From an uncultured Clostridia bacterium (lineage in GTDB: Bacteria > Bacillota > Clostridia > UMGS1883), in the NCBI GenBank assembly GCA_947629005.1, contig CANRCD010000001.1, positions 347,550 through 411,549 of the forward strand: a stretch of 64,000 nucleotides of DNA, given 5' to 3'. Below, piece after piece: positions 19,301 through 27,286 of the stretch. Every line of letters begins with the position of its first letter. Within the stretch, counting starts at the first letter, position 1. Below the pieces are notes generated by a model, which ran no database searches, was not told the origin of the DNA, and worked only from the letters and a program-made list of their open reading frames with translations. The position numbers and the translations under genes are program-made.

Positions 19301-19931
19301 CTGTTGGAACGCCGTTATAGATACTGTGCCCGATATAGTTGTTCACAGTTTCGCCCATATCCGCCGCAATGTTTGTCGCGCCTGAGGAGGCGGCCTCGCG
19401 GCCGTTTATGTATAGTGTGCGCGTGCCCTCGCTCTGAGTTATGGTGTAGTTCACCCATTGACCGAGGTTAAATACGCCAAAGGCGCTGGCATGCTCCTCG
19501 CCTTCGTCGTCCTCAATGCTGAAACGCACGTTGTTGCTGCCGTTATACTGCCACATACCGAAGAACATGGTGCGGTGATTTATGCCATGTATGTCGAACA
19601 CGCGCTGCCACACATCGGGCGTGAGGCCGTCGAAGCGCACCCACATACCGACAGTGAAGTCGGTCACGCCGGCATTCATATTGTCGGGCAGGACAAGATA
19701 GGCGCCGTTGCCGTCAAACTTGGCCGCACGACCGCTTACGCCGTCCACATATTCAAGGTTGCCCTCGGCCTTGACGGAGCTTGGCAGATTGCCCTCAAAA
19801 TCGAGCACAAAGGCGTCGGCAAGTATATCGTCGATCGACCTTTCCGCGGCCAGCGTCACCGGCGGCAGAGCCGACAAGGCCAGCGGGAACGCCAAAAGGG
19901 CCGCCAAAAGACGCCCAAGCAGTTTATTCAT
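16368..19931 (-). CDS. Secreted LamG / ricin / alginate-lyase-fold protein
   Basis: 1187 aa, ATG behind GGAGGAAGAAAC. Signal peptide about 1-28. Order of domains: LamG_3 concanavalin-like (34-240), an atrophied bacterial Ig-like strand region (254-330), two or three ricin-type lectin segments (354-620), the alginate-lyase-like alpha/alpha domain (654-1044), and a C-terminal jelly-roll binding module (about 1084-1187). The lyase part carries HPGITV, RMQRHVRAGDQPW, MNQHGI and H-I-E-M-G-R-D-M-G-H-A-Y, matching the paralogue at 1461-4487. A polysaccharide lyase acting outside the cell is the best guess; the polymer is unknown. It is the first gene of the minus-strand surface locus, 13 bases upstream of the giant SLH gene, and shares LamG and ricin modules with its neighbours, which suggests they bind the same material. 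Confidence 0.8.
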   Translation of the reverse strand: MNKLLGRLLAALLAFPLALSALPPVTLAAERSIDDILADAFVLDFEGNLPSSVKAEGNLEYVDGVSGRAAKFDGNGAYLVLPDNMNAGVTDFTVGMWVRFDGLTPDVWQRVFDIHGINHRTMFFGMWQYNGSNNVRFSIEDDEGEEHASAFGVFNLGQWVNYTITQSEGTRTLYINGREAASSGATNIAADMGETVNNYIGHSIYNGVPTADFNGALDEFFFAKEAMTADQVLELAIRNMDDAQAVDAHASLTYLNFNGNDAETMFDYYIFDDGRRSVRWSSDKPEILTVNGVTAGASVSELTEVTLTATVAAGSVQKTIDYTFVVTPELKVERMSLEDVEKRELRRTRAVNYDTEKTYLIKKAGADEYLSQSGDTLSLTVDASAAEAKWRLAESSHKNAYAIFNVSDGMCLDVLDFGVLPGTQVLLYRGGKGINEDWYFIGLDGGVGILNYNGNNFFNAEGSKFSIEGLDDAQRWELVETEPREAPLGIFVDDAVPGYETMEEGVYLTFKRSGSYMSTDDNGNLCASGYRGDKSQWYLTRITDSYYTISNKADEKNLNVNRNSVDPGAGVIAYDKGTAQNEQWAFSKVEGGYTIVGAANKNYLCGYGGAFRMETSPQVWTIEKVSEAAVEGGEKAVSPLITDYLPEITEATDAATGLIHPGITVNADDIRRMQRHVRAGDQPWAAAFNTLASISSSGVSPRIHAWDGDGDTTKLVVETRLKNLRADAGTAANQALMYVITGNEAYRANAMNIIRKWSELRDVYATLGSDRIDHGAIAYKMSFAAELMKYSSCENSDLNWTANDNAMFTGMLETINPKHNRAYHWMNQHGICNEGTMASAIFRNDLEQYKTAVVRTTVNPEGGGEAAVAGGAIIQVFKRITKDEMLGEELDEPVIAHIEMGRDMGHAYGNNAALSTCAMMTLKQNTLVDPVTGAYTDSDGGVNVFEYADHRLLAGCDIISRYNLGLDVPFPSVDVGGYYYGDINDTNRGNLYQAIGPVYCYYKYIAKADMTDERLKYVAKAYESRFPEGQSEDNIGLSTLLYTPDEAIMDKLPIQDTSSPDTWQSEFFTAVNYGSVTAMEEDNVSFARVSLADGGSRFAHTTAFYAPAAQSKVLLRVRTHGEVKVTLHNEHLMYAPFVEAVLPDTMGEWEIVELQKRPEATLNQRIMFFTFEGDGGELDIDYMKFTD

Positions 19932-20245
19932 GTTTCTTCCTCCTTGATGATTTCAATAATATATAAAAACATTACTATATAACAATTATACAATAATGCC
20001 TTATTTACTGTAAATATAATTATTTCAGCATAATATATAAGTATTTTCCCTATTTATTGCCGTTATTTTCCTATTTTAAAAAATATTGATGTATAATTAA
20101 ATCAGCCTTTATCCTTAATCCAGCTATTCAATACCGCAAATTTAATATTACATTTTTGAAAAAAATTTCAAAAAACAAATTGACAAAACCGCATTTTTTT
20201 GATAGAGTAAAAGTCGAAAGTGATAAAATATGGGGAAGTGAAATT
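19932..20245. other. AT-rich divergent intergenic region
   Basis: About 310 bp of strongly AT-rich DNA between the minus-strand surface locus and the plus-strand AraC gene. It holds the promoter for 19931 and several A/T tracts that could be regulator sites. A TTG at 20156 keeps the AraC frame open but has no ribosome-binding site. No other gene is seen. Confidence 0.6.
19985..20014 (-). promoter_or_regulatory. Promoter of the alginate-lyase/SLH surface locus
   Basis: On the minus strand TTTACA (20014-20009) and TATAAT (19990-19985) are 18 bases apart, about 50 bases before the ATG at 19931. The adjacent divergent AraC gene makes AraC-type control from this region plausible. Confidence 0.5.
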
Positions 20246-21076
20246 TTGGTGCATAAGTATGTGAATTACATAAACTGTAACCAGACCAACGCCGATTTCA
20301 ATGTTATCCAGTATGGATACCGCCAGTGTGAGCCCGGTTTTTACGAGCCCAAAAACGCGCGCCAGACCTATCTGCTGCACTACGTATACTCAGGAAAAGG
20401 CGTTTTTACAGGCGATGATGTGAGCCACGAGGTCCACGCGGGACAAGCCTTTCTTATAACGCCGGATGTTGTTTCGATTTACGTTGCCGACAGGCTGGAG
20501 CCCTTTGAATACCGTTGGGTGGAGTTTTACGGCCGCAAGGCCGAAACAATGCTCAGCGACAGCGGGCTCTCGGCGGAGAACCCCATATACGACGACGAGA
20601 GCGGCGCCCTCGGCGCGGCGCTCAAGGAGCTCGTCTCGATGGGCAACGCCAACGAGTATGCCCTGACAAGCGCGTTCTGGCACATGGCCGCCTCAATGTG
20701 CTCGCTGACGGAAAGGGCCGAAATACCGCTGGAAAGCTATTTCAAAAAAGCGGTCGCCTATATTCAGGTTCACGTGTCGGACGGGGTGAACGTATCGGAC
20801 ATAGCCCGTCACCTGAACATATCGCGCGGGTATCTGACACTGGTATTCAACAACGTCTGCGGCAAGAGCACAAAGCAGTACATAATAGACTACAAAATAG
20901 ATGTGGCCCGACGGCTGCTGCAAACCTCCGGTATGTCCATGGAAGAAATCGGCGAGTCGATAGGCGTCACCTCGCCGAGCCACTTTTCGAGGCTGTTCAA
21001 GGCCGAGACCGGCATGACGCCGCTCGAATTCCGCCGCCGCCTTGTGCGCGGCTCCGCTCCGGCGTTAAACCAGTAG
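20246..21076 (+). CDS. AraC-family transcriptional regulator (cupin + AraC HTH)
   Basis: About 276 aa. I place the start at TTG 20246 or GTG 20249, because GGGGAAG lies 7-10 bases upstream; an upstream in-frame TTG at 20156 has no such site and would add 30 atypical Lys-rich residues. Residues about 10-150 form a cupin sugar-sensing domain (Y-x-L-x-Y-V-x-x-G-x-G-x-F, then HAGQAFLI and Y-R-W-V-E-F-Y-G). Residues about 168-265 hold the two AraC helix-turn-helix motifs, including VSDIARHLNISRGYL and the signature region ending HFSRLFKAETGMTPLEFR. It is divergent from the alginate-lyase/SLH locus, so it probably activates those genes in response to a breakdown product. The sugar is unknown. Confidence 0.85.
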   Translation: MVHKYVNYINCNQTNADFNVIQYGYRQCEPGFYEPKNARQTYLLHYVYSGKGVFTGDDVSHEVHAGQAFLITPDVVSIYVADRLEPFEYRWVEFYGRKAETMLSDSGLSAENPIYDDESGALGAALKELVSMGNANEYALTSAFWHMAASMCSLTERAEIPLESYFKKAVAYIQVHVSDGVNVSDIARHLNISRGYLTLVFNNVCGKSTKQYIIDYKIDVARRLLQTSGMSMEEIGESIGVTSPSHFSRLFKAETGMTPLEFRRRLVRGSAPALNQ

Positions 21077-21101
21077 GAGCTCCGGCGCGGAGCGGCCCCT
21101 C

Positions 21102-21277
21102 AAGTAAGCGCTGATTAAATAGGGCGCGCTGACTGCGTTAGCAGCAATTTCGTCAGATCGTTCAAAAGCGACTCGGCATACTTTGTGTACGGCAAGTTTC
21201 TTTTGGACGATATGACGGAATTATCGAAAGCAAGCAGCGTGCCAAGCTGAATAGCGATATTTAATCGGCGCTTGCTT
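21102..21277. repeat. 176-bp long imperfect palindrome (MITE/REP-like element)
   Basis: The ends AAGTAAGCGCTGATTAAAT and ATTTAATCGGCGCTTGCTT are inverted repeats matching 17 of 19. The interior also pairs over most of each arm of about 85 bp (for example TCGTCAGATCGTTCAAAAG against a closely similar complement), meeting at a GCATACTTTGTGTACGGC tip. A 62-codon minus-strand frame runs through it but looks like an accident of the palindrome. It lies between convergent ends of the AraC gene and the ABC operon, where a mobile hairpin element or bidirectional terminator is tolerated. Confidence 0.75.
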
Positions 21278-21292
21278 ATGGGGGCCGCTTTT

Positions 21293-22600
21293 TTATTTTT
21301 CAAGAGTTTTGTTGAAGGACGCGACCTCGCTGCTCACAACGCCGCGATAGGTTTCAATTATAGTGGCGGCGGGCGAGCCTCCAAGGGCCTCGCCGTCGCC
21401 GTAGTCCATCGTAACGCCGGTGTAAACGTCGTTTCCCTTGCGCTGGGGAACGATACTCGTCATCATAAGGTCGTAGCGGGCAAGCTGCTCAGGAGTGTAA
21501 ATTTTAATGTTCTCCTCGTTGACGCGCCTCTCCTTGACCTCCATTATCATAGCCGCCAGCACAGCCGCGCCCTGCGGGTTGCGGCTGCCGTTGGGTATGA
21601 CGAGGGCAGTGTCCCATACGGGGGTGGTGGGCAGGGAGCCGTCCTCGCTGGGAATAGGCACAAAGTCATGGTTCGGATCGGCCACCTTGCCGCCGTCGCC
21701 GTCCACAAGGCCTATCTGAGCGAGACCCGCCTCAGAGTACATAACTCCGCCCGCTCCAAGCCAGCCGTCGTTGGTCGCGCTGCGCGACTGTATACGCTGA
21801 AGCCTGCGCACAAAATCAAAATATTCGCGCATAATGGGGGTGTCATAATTGCTTTCGAGCAGGCCGTTGCCCTTTTCTATGATAGGTACTGCTCCTCCGG
21901 CATAGCCAAAGTTCTGGTTCTTATACCTCGGTCCTAAGCCCCAGCGGTCGATTTTGCCGTCGAGATTGGTGTCGGAGGTGAAAAAGTCCACGTATTCGAG
22001 GAATTTATCCCACGTCCACTCCCCCGCCTCGAACAGCTCCACAGGGTTGGGGAGGTTATTGTCGGTAAAAGGAGCCTTGTCGAAAGCGATGATGTAGGGC
22101 TGGTTGACGATGTAGTTGGTAAAGCCGTAGTACTCGCCGTCGAATTTGAAGTTGTTCATACTGGCCTCGTCCAGCCAACGGCTGCCGAGGTCATGCTCAA
22201 CGTACTGCGTGACCGGCATGATGTAGCTGTATAGCGCGTATTTCGGGAAGGTGACGTTGCCGTCTACGAACATCAGGTCGCTGACGTCGCCGCCCGCCAG
22301 ATTGCGCTGCATGACCTCGATGCCGGTGTTGAAGCCAATCTCGTTCACGGTCACCTTGCCGCCGTATTTGGCCTCAAAAGCGTCGATGGCCTCTTGCATA
22401 TAAATGTCGCCCGCGGCGATATTCCGCTCAAAGGGCCAGTAAAGATCCAGCGTAACATTCGGGTCCTCGAGAGACTCTACCTCGAGCAGACTCGTCTCAA
22501 AGGGAGCGCTGTGGATGGCCGACGAGCGCGAGCTGTTGGAATATTTGCACGACGACAGCAGCAGCGCCGCAGCCGTCAGCGCGATTACAAGTCTTTTCAT
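21293..22600 (-). CDS. Sugar ABC transporter substrate-binding lipoprotein (family 1)
   Basis: 435 aa; ATG behind AGGAGGAAAAA. A lipoprotein signal ends in L-L-L-S-S-C, making Cys18 the lipid anchor. The rest is a typical family-1 extracellular solute-binding protein: a V-x-V-N-E-I-G segment near residue 100, membrane-distal lobes with many aromatic residues, and W-x-W-D-K-F-L-E-Y in the hinge region. It would capture an oligosaccharide outside the membrane and deliver it to the permeases encoded just upstream (22610-24457). It is the last gene of the nine-gene minus-strand unit. The family is clear; the sugar cannot be inferred. Confidence 0.88.
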   Translation of the reverse strand: MKRLVIALTAAALLLSSCKYSNSSRSSAIHSAPFETSLLEVESLEDPNVTLDLYWPFERNIAAGDIYMQEAIDAFEAKYGGKVTVNEIGFNTGIEVMQRNLAGGDVSDLMFVDGNVTFPKYALYSYIMPVTQYVEHDLGSRWLDEASMNNFKFDGEYYGFTNYIVNQPYIIAFDKAPFTDNNLPNPVELFEAGEWTWDKFLEYVDFFTSDTNLDGKIDRWGLGPRYKNQNFGYAGGAVPIIEKGNGLLESNYDTPIMREYFDFVRRLQRIQSRSATNDGWLGAGGVMYSEAGLAQIGLVDGDGGKVADPNHDFVPIPSEDGSLPTTPVWDTALVIPNGSRNPQGAAVLAAMIMEVKERRVNEENIKIYTPEQLARYDLMMTSIVPQRKGNDVYTGVTMDYGDGEALGGSPAATIIETYRGVVSSEVASFNKTLEK

Positions 22601-22609
22601 TTTTTCCTC

Positions 22610-23548
22610 CTATCCGGTGATGCCCGTGGTTTCTATTCCCTCCACAAAATAGCGCTGAGCGAAAACGTAAAGCAGCACTATCGGCAGCAGGAACAGAAGC
22701 ACCGACGCATAGCTGACGCCCATCTGGAGCGAAAGGTCGCCGCGGGTATCGTTGCTCAGCTGCAGCGTTTCGACGGCGGTTTTCAGCTTAACGGCCAGCG
22801 GACTGTTGCGCGTTGGGAAGAAGGTGCGCGTGAGAGTGTATTCGTTCCAGTGCCAAACCACCGAAAACAGGAAAACCGTTACGGCCGAGGTGCGCACATT
22901 GGGCAGCATTACCGACGTAAAGGTGCGCAGCGGGCCGCAGCCGTCGATTTCGGCGGCCTCCTCCAAAGCGGTGGGTATGTTGCGGAAAGCCTGACGGAAG
23001 ATATAGATGAAAAGCCCGCTCCTGAGCCCCACGCCGAGTATGGAGGGTATCCAGAAGGTGGCGCGGGTATTTATGAGATTAAATGTGTATTCCACGTAGT
23101 TTTCGCCGGTAAAGAGGGCAATCAGCCTGCCAAGGCCAAAAAAGTCGAAAAAGCGGTACTCCATGAAGGTTGGCAGGAAGATAATCTGCGTGGGAATGAT
23201 TATCGTGAGGATTACCAGCAAAAACAGCGGACCCCTCAGCGGGAACTTGAACCGCGCAAAACCGTAGCCCGCAAGAGAGCAGCACACGAGCTGCAAAAGC
23301 GCCGACGACACGCACAGCGTCACCGTGCGCCACAGCGAGGCCGCGTAATCCATATATTCCACCGCGTTTTTCAGATTTTCCAGCGTCAGCGAGCGGGGTA
23401 TCCACACCACGCTGAGGTCGGAGTACTGCTCGGTGGGCATGAAGGCCTTGGACAGGGTTTGCAGCAGGGGATAAAGTATGACGAAGCTCAGGCCGAATAT
23501 CAGCAGAAAGCGGCACAGGCTCCAAGCGTATTTCTTTATTCGTTTCAC
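22610..23548 (-). CDS. Sugar ABC transporter permease, MalG/LacG type
   Basis: 312 aa; GTG start with GGGGGG six bases before it. Six predicted membrane helices. The cytoplasmic EAA loop reads EEAAEIDGCGPLRTFTSVML, the contact with the ATPase subunit, and the N-terminal half carries Y-G-F-A-R-F-x-F-P-x-R as in CUT1-type permeases. Nine bases separate it from the binding-protein gene and twelve from its MalF-type partner, so the three form one importer. No ATPase gene is nearby, as is common for CUT1 systems that share an MsmX-like ATPase encoded elsewhere. Confidence 0.9.
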   Translation of the reverse strand: MKRIKKYAWSLCRFLLIFGLSFVILYPLLQTLSKAFMPTEQYSDLSVVWIPRSLTLENLKNAVEYMDYAASLWRTVTLCVSSALLQLVCCSLAGYGFARFKFPLRGPLFLLVILTIIIPTQIIFLPTFMEYRFFDFFGLGRLIALFTGENYVEYTFNLINTRATFWIPSILGVGLRSGLFIYIFRQAFRNIPTALEEAAEIDGCGPLRTFTSVMLPNVRTSAVTVFLFSVVWHWNEYTLTRTFFPTRNSPLAVKLKTAVETLQLSNDTRGDLSLQMGVSYASVLLFLLPIVLLYVFAQRYFVEGIETTGITG

Positions 23549-23560
23549 TTTTATCCCCCC

Positions 23561-24457
23561 TTAATTTTCGTTTACATAGAACACCTTGCGCGAAGCGAAG
23601 GCGTATACCGCAATGATGATGAGAAACGCGATAAGGCAGTACATCAGCCCGAGGGCGCTGCTGCCGCCGAGGTTGCCGCGCAGGGAGTATTCCTCGTAGA
23701 CGAATTTTATCATCGGATTGCTGACATTAGTGAACGAGTCTATAAGCGAGTATACCAGCACAACGAGGGTTATGGGCGAAATACGCACCCACGTTATCTT
23801 CCAGAATATTTCCCACGCGGTGGCTCCCTCTATCTCGGCCGCCTCGTACTCGCTGCGCGGTATGCTTTGCAGGCCCGACAGGTACAGCACTATCTGAACG
23901 CCGCTCATCCACACTATGTCGAAAATGCGGTTGCTGACCTCGGAAAGGAAGTCGCAAATCGCCTGCGGCAAGCCGGCGTTCATCAGCAGCTCGACCATGC
24001 CGCCGCTCTGGAATACGTACGCGTTTTCGGTGGCGGACGGGTCCATGCCGAAGCTGCGCAGCATTTGTATAACTATGCCCGACGCGATAATCACCGGCAG
24101 GAAGAAGATAGCCCTCGAAAGCGTGCGGCCCTTGAATTTCTGGTTCAGAATAATGGCGATGAACAGGCTGAAAATCACGCAAATCGGCACTTCAATGACG
24201 AACTTCGACAGCCCCGGCCAGAAGGTGGATTTGAAAAAGTATATATCGTCGCGGAATTTATAGATGAAGTTTTCCCAGCCGGTGAACTCGAAATTGAGTC
24301 CGGCGGGGGTTATCAGCACCTTGTGGAAGGAGTAGTAGAACGCCATCACCAACGGGCGGAGGAACAGGAAAATCAGGCCTATCAGCCAAGGCAGCACAAA
24401 CAGGAAGCCCGCGCGCGCCCTGCGCCGCTCAATGGCGGATTTTTTCTTTTTAGCCAT
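23561..24457 (-). CDS. Sugar ABC transporter permease, MalF/UgpA type
   Basis: 298 aa; ATG directly abuts the TAA of the upstream DUF5696 gene and its ribosome site GAGGAGGGAAG lies inside that gene, indicating translational coupling. A short basic N-terminus (KKKKSAIERRRARAG) is followed by six membrane helices. The EAA loop is Y-E-A-A-E-I-E-G-A-T-A-W-E-I-F-W-K-I. It pairs with the MalG-type permease encoded at 22610-23548. Substrate unknown. Confidence 0.9.
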   Translation of the reverse strand: MAKKKKSAIERRRARAGFLFVLPWLIGLIFLFLRPLVMAFYYSFHKVLITPAGLNFEFTGWENFIYKFRDDIYFFKSTFWPGLSKFVIEVPICVIFSLFIAIILNQKFKGRTLSRAIFFLPVIIASGIVIQMLRSFGMDPSATENAYVFQSGGMVELLMNAGLPQAICDFLSEVSNRIFDIVWMSGVQIVLYLSGLQSIPRSEYEAAEIEGATAWEIFWKITWVRISPITLVVLVYSLIDSFTNVSNPMIKFVYEEYSLRGNLGGSSALGLMYCLIAFLIIIAVYAFASRKVFYVNEN

Positions 24458-26626
24458 TTATCTTCCCTCCTCAAACAGGAAGCTCTCGGCCTCCACAATT
24501 TTACCGTCGGCCTCGGCCGGAGCCGAACCGTAGTTCACATATATTACCGCTCCGGAGGAAAAGCCCGTTTTATAGAGCTCGTCCCCGAGCCTTTCATGGC
24601 TTGTTATAGTGTCGCCCGCGACGGCCTCAAGGACGGGCATGGCCTTCCCGCACTGGCCGAGCACCGTGTCGCGGATATAAGCGTAGGGCGCCTCGTCGGC
24701 CGCGACGGCCACGTCGCCCGCACTGACGCTGTAGCACAGCGAGCTGCCGGTTTCAAGCGCCTTAAGCATGGCGCGGCCGGTATCGGGCGTGAGGTTGATG
24801 GGCGGAACACTGAAGGAACGCAGACCGTGCAGCGCTATCTGCGCAAAGGGAACGGAGGCGTCCTCAAGGTCGTAGAGCGTGGCGGAGTCCTCCATAGCGT
24901 AGATGTAGTCCGCCCCTAAAAGAGTATAGCTGTTGCCGCCGCAAACCATGACGTTTTCGGCAAGGGAGGCGGCCTCGGCGTAAATCGCTGAGGTCTGCTC
25001 CCTTGTCAGCGGCGACGTTTCGGAAAAGTCCGAGGGCACGGTCTCGCCGACGGAGCCGAGCGACAGGGCGTCCATACCGCCGTCGCAAAGCCTTTTCACC
25101 GCCCCGAGCGCCTTATCCGGTGCGAGCAGGCGGCAGGGCTCCTCCTCTGTATCCTTTTTACCTGTGTTCACGGCATAGTCGTAAACAAAGGCCGCACTGC
25201 CCGAAAGAGCCGTCACGCAGTCGCCCTGAAGGCTGAGCCCGCCGCCGCTCTTATAAAAGCGCACAAGCTCGACCTCGGGAAAAATTTTAGCGCCGGACGC
25301 CTTGAGTTCGGCGTAACCATTGCCGCCCCCGAGCCTTCTTTCGGGCTCTTCGGCGGAAGGAACGGCAGTCTCCAAGCCGCCCTTCTGCCAGCCGCGCAGG
25401 CGCACGGCGACGTCCTCCACGCCATTTTCCCTAAGGTCCGCTAAGATTTCCGCAGCGGAGGCGAAATCCGTTACGGGCACCACGGTTTTATGCGGTATGC
25501 CGAGGGTGTATTCAACGTCGGCCACGCCGCCTGTCATGCCGAGATAAAGGGGCGCGCCGTTGTTTTCCGGCGTCAGACCGCTCTCCAGCAGGTAATCTCT
25601 GTATGCGGCCGCTAGATCGACATAGCTCAAGCCCGCGCCGCTCATCAGTCGGTATTCTATCCTAAAGCCGCCTTCCTCGGGCACGTTCGCCGAAACAGCC
25701 GTTCGTCCGAGAGTGCTGTCGCCGCCGTAACCGTTAGACACAGTGCGCGAAACGCTGTCGCTCCTGCGCACGGCGAAGCCGGCGTATACATTGTTATAAC
25801 CGGTTTTCGCTCCGGCGGTATCGGCGTAAACGGTGGCCTCGGCGGCGCCCTTGGCGATTATCGCGGCAAAGGCCCTGTCCTGCTCGACGCTGCCGAAAAC
25901 GGGCAGAGCTGCCGTCTTGGGCGTAAGAGAGCTGCTGTCGAGGTTGAGCGACGGATCGCGGCCGTATATCTCCTGCGCGTAGGAGGCGTAGGAAGATTTG
26001 CTGTTATTGTGATTGATTATCGCTCCACTGCCGTCGGGAACCACAATATAGCCATCGCTTTCGGAGCCGGCCGCGCCGAAGTACGGCAAGGGCGATATGC
26101 TCATGAAGCCCCAGTCGTCGCCCGAGATTTTGCCAATCTGCTCCCTGAGGTCGGCAAAGCTGATTTCGGCCGAAAAGCCGTCCTCGCTGAGGGCGTACTC
26201 CACGGAGTGCATCACGTTTTGCTCGGGGTAAAGATACCACACCTTTATGGCGTCGCCGTTTTTTTCAACGCTGACGCCGTCCTTTTGAACCGAGGCCTCA
26301 AGGCTGTTGAGCTCGACGGTGGCCCCGTCGCTTTTGACAAGCGTGACAAAGAAATCGCTTGTGAGGCGGCTCATGTTCACTCCCGATGCCACCGTATCCT
26401 CGGCGGCCGCCTCGGGCACCGAGGCAAACGCCTCGCCGCCAAGCTTATCGGTCACTTTGAGCGAGCCCGTCTCGCTCACCTCCAGAACAAAGCGGCCGTT
26501 TTCTATCACGGCGGCCCCCGCCGAAGCGGGTTTTTCAAGCATTTCGGCGGTCTCGGGCAGACTGCCCTTACCGGCGCAGGAGGCGAGAAGCAGGGCCGCC
26601 ATGGCGGCGCATAAAATCTTTTTCAT
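24458..26626 (-). CDS. DUF5696-family lipoprotein
   Basis: 722 aa; ATG behind GGGGGAGAGAAAA. Lipoprotein signal with L-L-A-S-C, so Cys17 is lipidated. The body matches what I know of DUF5696 (PF18952), a family of uncharacterised extracellular proteins found with sugar ABC transporters in Paenibacillus and Clostridia. Features include SPLPYFGA near residue 175, VPDGSGAIINHNN near 200, and a TIM-barrel-like second half with D-V-A-V-R-L-R-G-W and E-V-E-L-V-R-F-Y. The repeated beta/alpha pattern resembles a glycoside-hydrolase barrel, but I cannot name catalytic residues. A surface-bound glycan-processing or glycan-binding role is inferred from its place between transporter genes. Confidence 0.75.
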   Translation of the reverse strand: MKKILCAAMAALLLASCAGKGSLPETAEMLEKPASAGAAVIENGRFVLEVSETGSLKVTDKLGGEAFASVPEAAAEDTVASGVNMSRLTSDFFVTLVKSDGATVELNSLEASVQKDGVSVEKNGDAIKVWYLYPEQNVMHSVEYALSEDGFSAEISFADLREQIGKISGDDWGFMSISPLPYFGAAGSESDGYIVVPDGSGAIINHNNSKSSYASYAQEIYGRDPSLNLDSSSLTPKTAALPVFGSVEQDRAFAAIIAKGAAEATVYADTAGAKTGYNNVYAGFAVRRSDSVSRTVSNGYGGDSTLGRTAVSANVPEEGGFRIEYRLMSGAGLSYVDLAAAYRDYLLESGLTPENNGAPLYLGMTGGVADVEYTLGIPHKTVVPVTDFASAAEILADLRENGVEDVAVRLRGWQKGGLETAVPSAEEPERRLGGGNGYAELKASGAKIFPEVELVRFYKSGGGLSLQGDCVTALSGSAAFVYDYAVNTGKKDTEEEPCRLLAPDKALGAVKRLCDGGMDALSLGSVGETVPSDFSETSPLTREQTSAIYAEAASLAENVMVCGGNSYTLLGADYIYAMEDSATLYDLEDASVPFAQIALHGLRSFSVPPINLTPDTGRAMLKALETGSSLCYSVSAGDVAVAADEAPYAYIRDTVLGQCGKAMPVLEAVAGDTITSHERLGDELYKTGFSSGAVIYVNYGSAPAEADGKIVEAESFLFEEGR

Positions 26627-26638
26627 TTTTCTCTCCCC

Positions 26639-27286
26639 CTATACTCTCAGCTTTATTTCAAAATATATAGTCTTAAAGAACGAGTATATCTGCGTTGCGA
26701 GCCCCGTCACCAAAATTACCAAAAACGCTATTATCAGCACGCCCAAGGCCGTCAGGACAATGGCTCCCGCCGCGCGGGGCACAGTGTAGTCATGCACGAC
26801 GTAAACCGCCTCGAACAGCAGAAAGGCCGTCCACAAAAGGCCGATGGCGTTCAAGTATGTGAGGAACACGGCCTCGTCCAGCACCATCGCGTGGGAGAGC
26901 CCCACCCTCGCGAGCCCCAGCAGCACATAGGGCAGCAGGGCGTAGGCGCAGGCTATCCATATCTCGCGCAGGCGGCCCTTGCCGTCCATCAACGTGCAAA
27001 AGCACCAGTTCGACACACAGGCTATAGCGAAAAGCGCCACCGTGGTCAGGAGTATTCTCGGAAGATCCACGGGCGATTCAAGCGCGGCCGGGGTTTTGAA
27101 ATCGAAATCCGAATATCCCCACGCCAGTATCCTTTGCAGCACCCACAAGGCCAGTACAACGTTAGCCGCCGTCATAGAATACTTTTTGTTGTTCTTCAAC
27201 TCCCTGTAGCCGTCCACCGGATGGATAAGAATGTAGAGCGGGTAAAGATAAGGACTCATGCCGGCGTAAAAGCCTGTTTTCTGCAT
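26639..27286 (-). CDS. Yip1-family integral membrane protein
   Basis: 215 aa from the ATG at 27286, which overlaps the stop of the upstream NHL gene as TAATG and has GGAGGGGAGGATATA before it; a longer frame reaching 27397 lies inside that gene and is not needed. Five membrane helices, with the short motif Y-P-L-Y-I-L-I-H-P-V-D-G-Y-R-E-L in the N-terminus typical of bacterial Yip1-domain proteins (PF04893). The family's function in bacteria is unknown. Its translational coupling to the NHL-TPR protein suggests they act as a pair, perhaps organising the ABC importer in the membrane. Confidence 0.72.
   Translation of the reverse strand: MQKTGFYAGMSPYLYPLYILIHPVDGYRELKNNKKYSMTAANVVLALWVLQRILAWGYSDFDFKTPAALESPVDLPRILLTTVALFAIACVSNWCFCTLMDGKGRLREIWIACAYALLPYVLLGLARVGLSHAMVLDEAVFLTYLNAIGLLWTAFLLFEAVYVVHDYTVPRAAGAIVLTALGVLIIAFLVILVTGLATQIYSFFKTIYFEIKLRV

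Noticed and set aside
21115-21303. 62-codon minus-strand protein
   Set aside because: It runs through the long palindrome, so its open frame is a by-product of the repeat; no ribosome site.
22394-24919. Plus-strand open frame of 841 codons opposite the permease genes
   Set aside because: It spans three minus-strand genes of clear families and is an antisense shadow.
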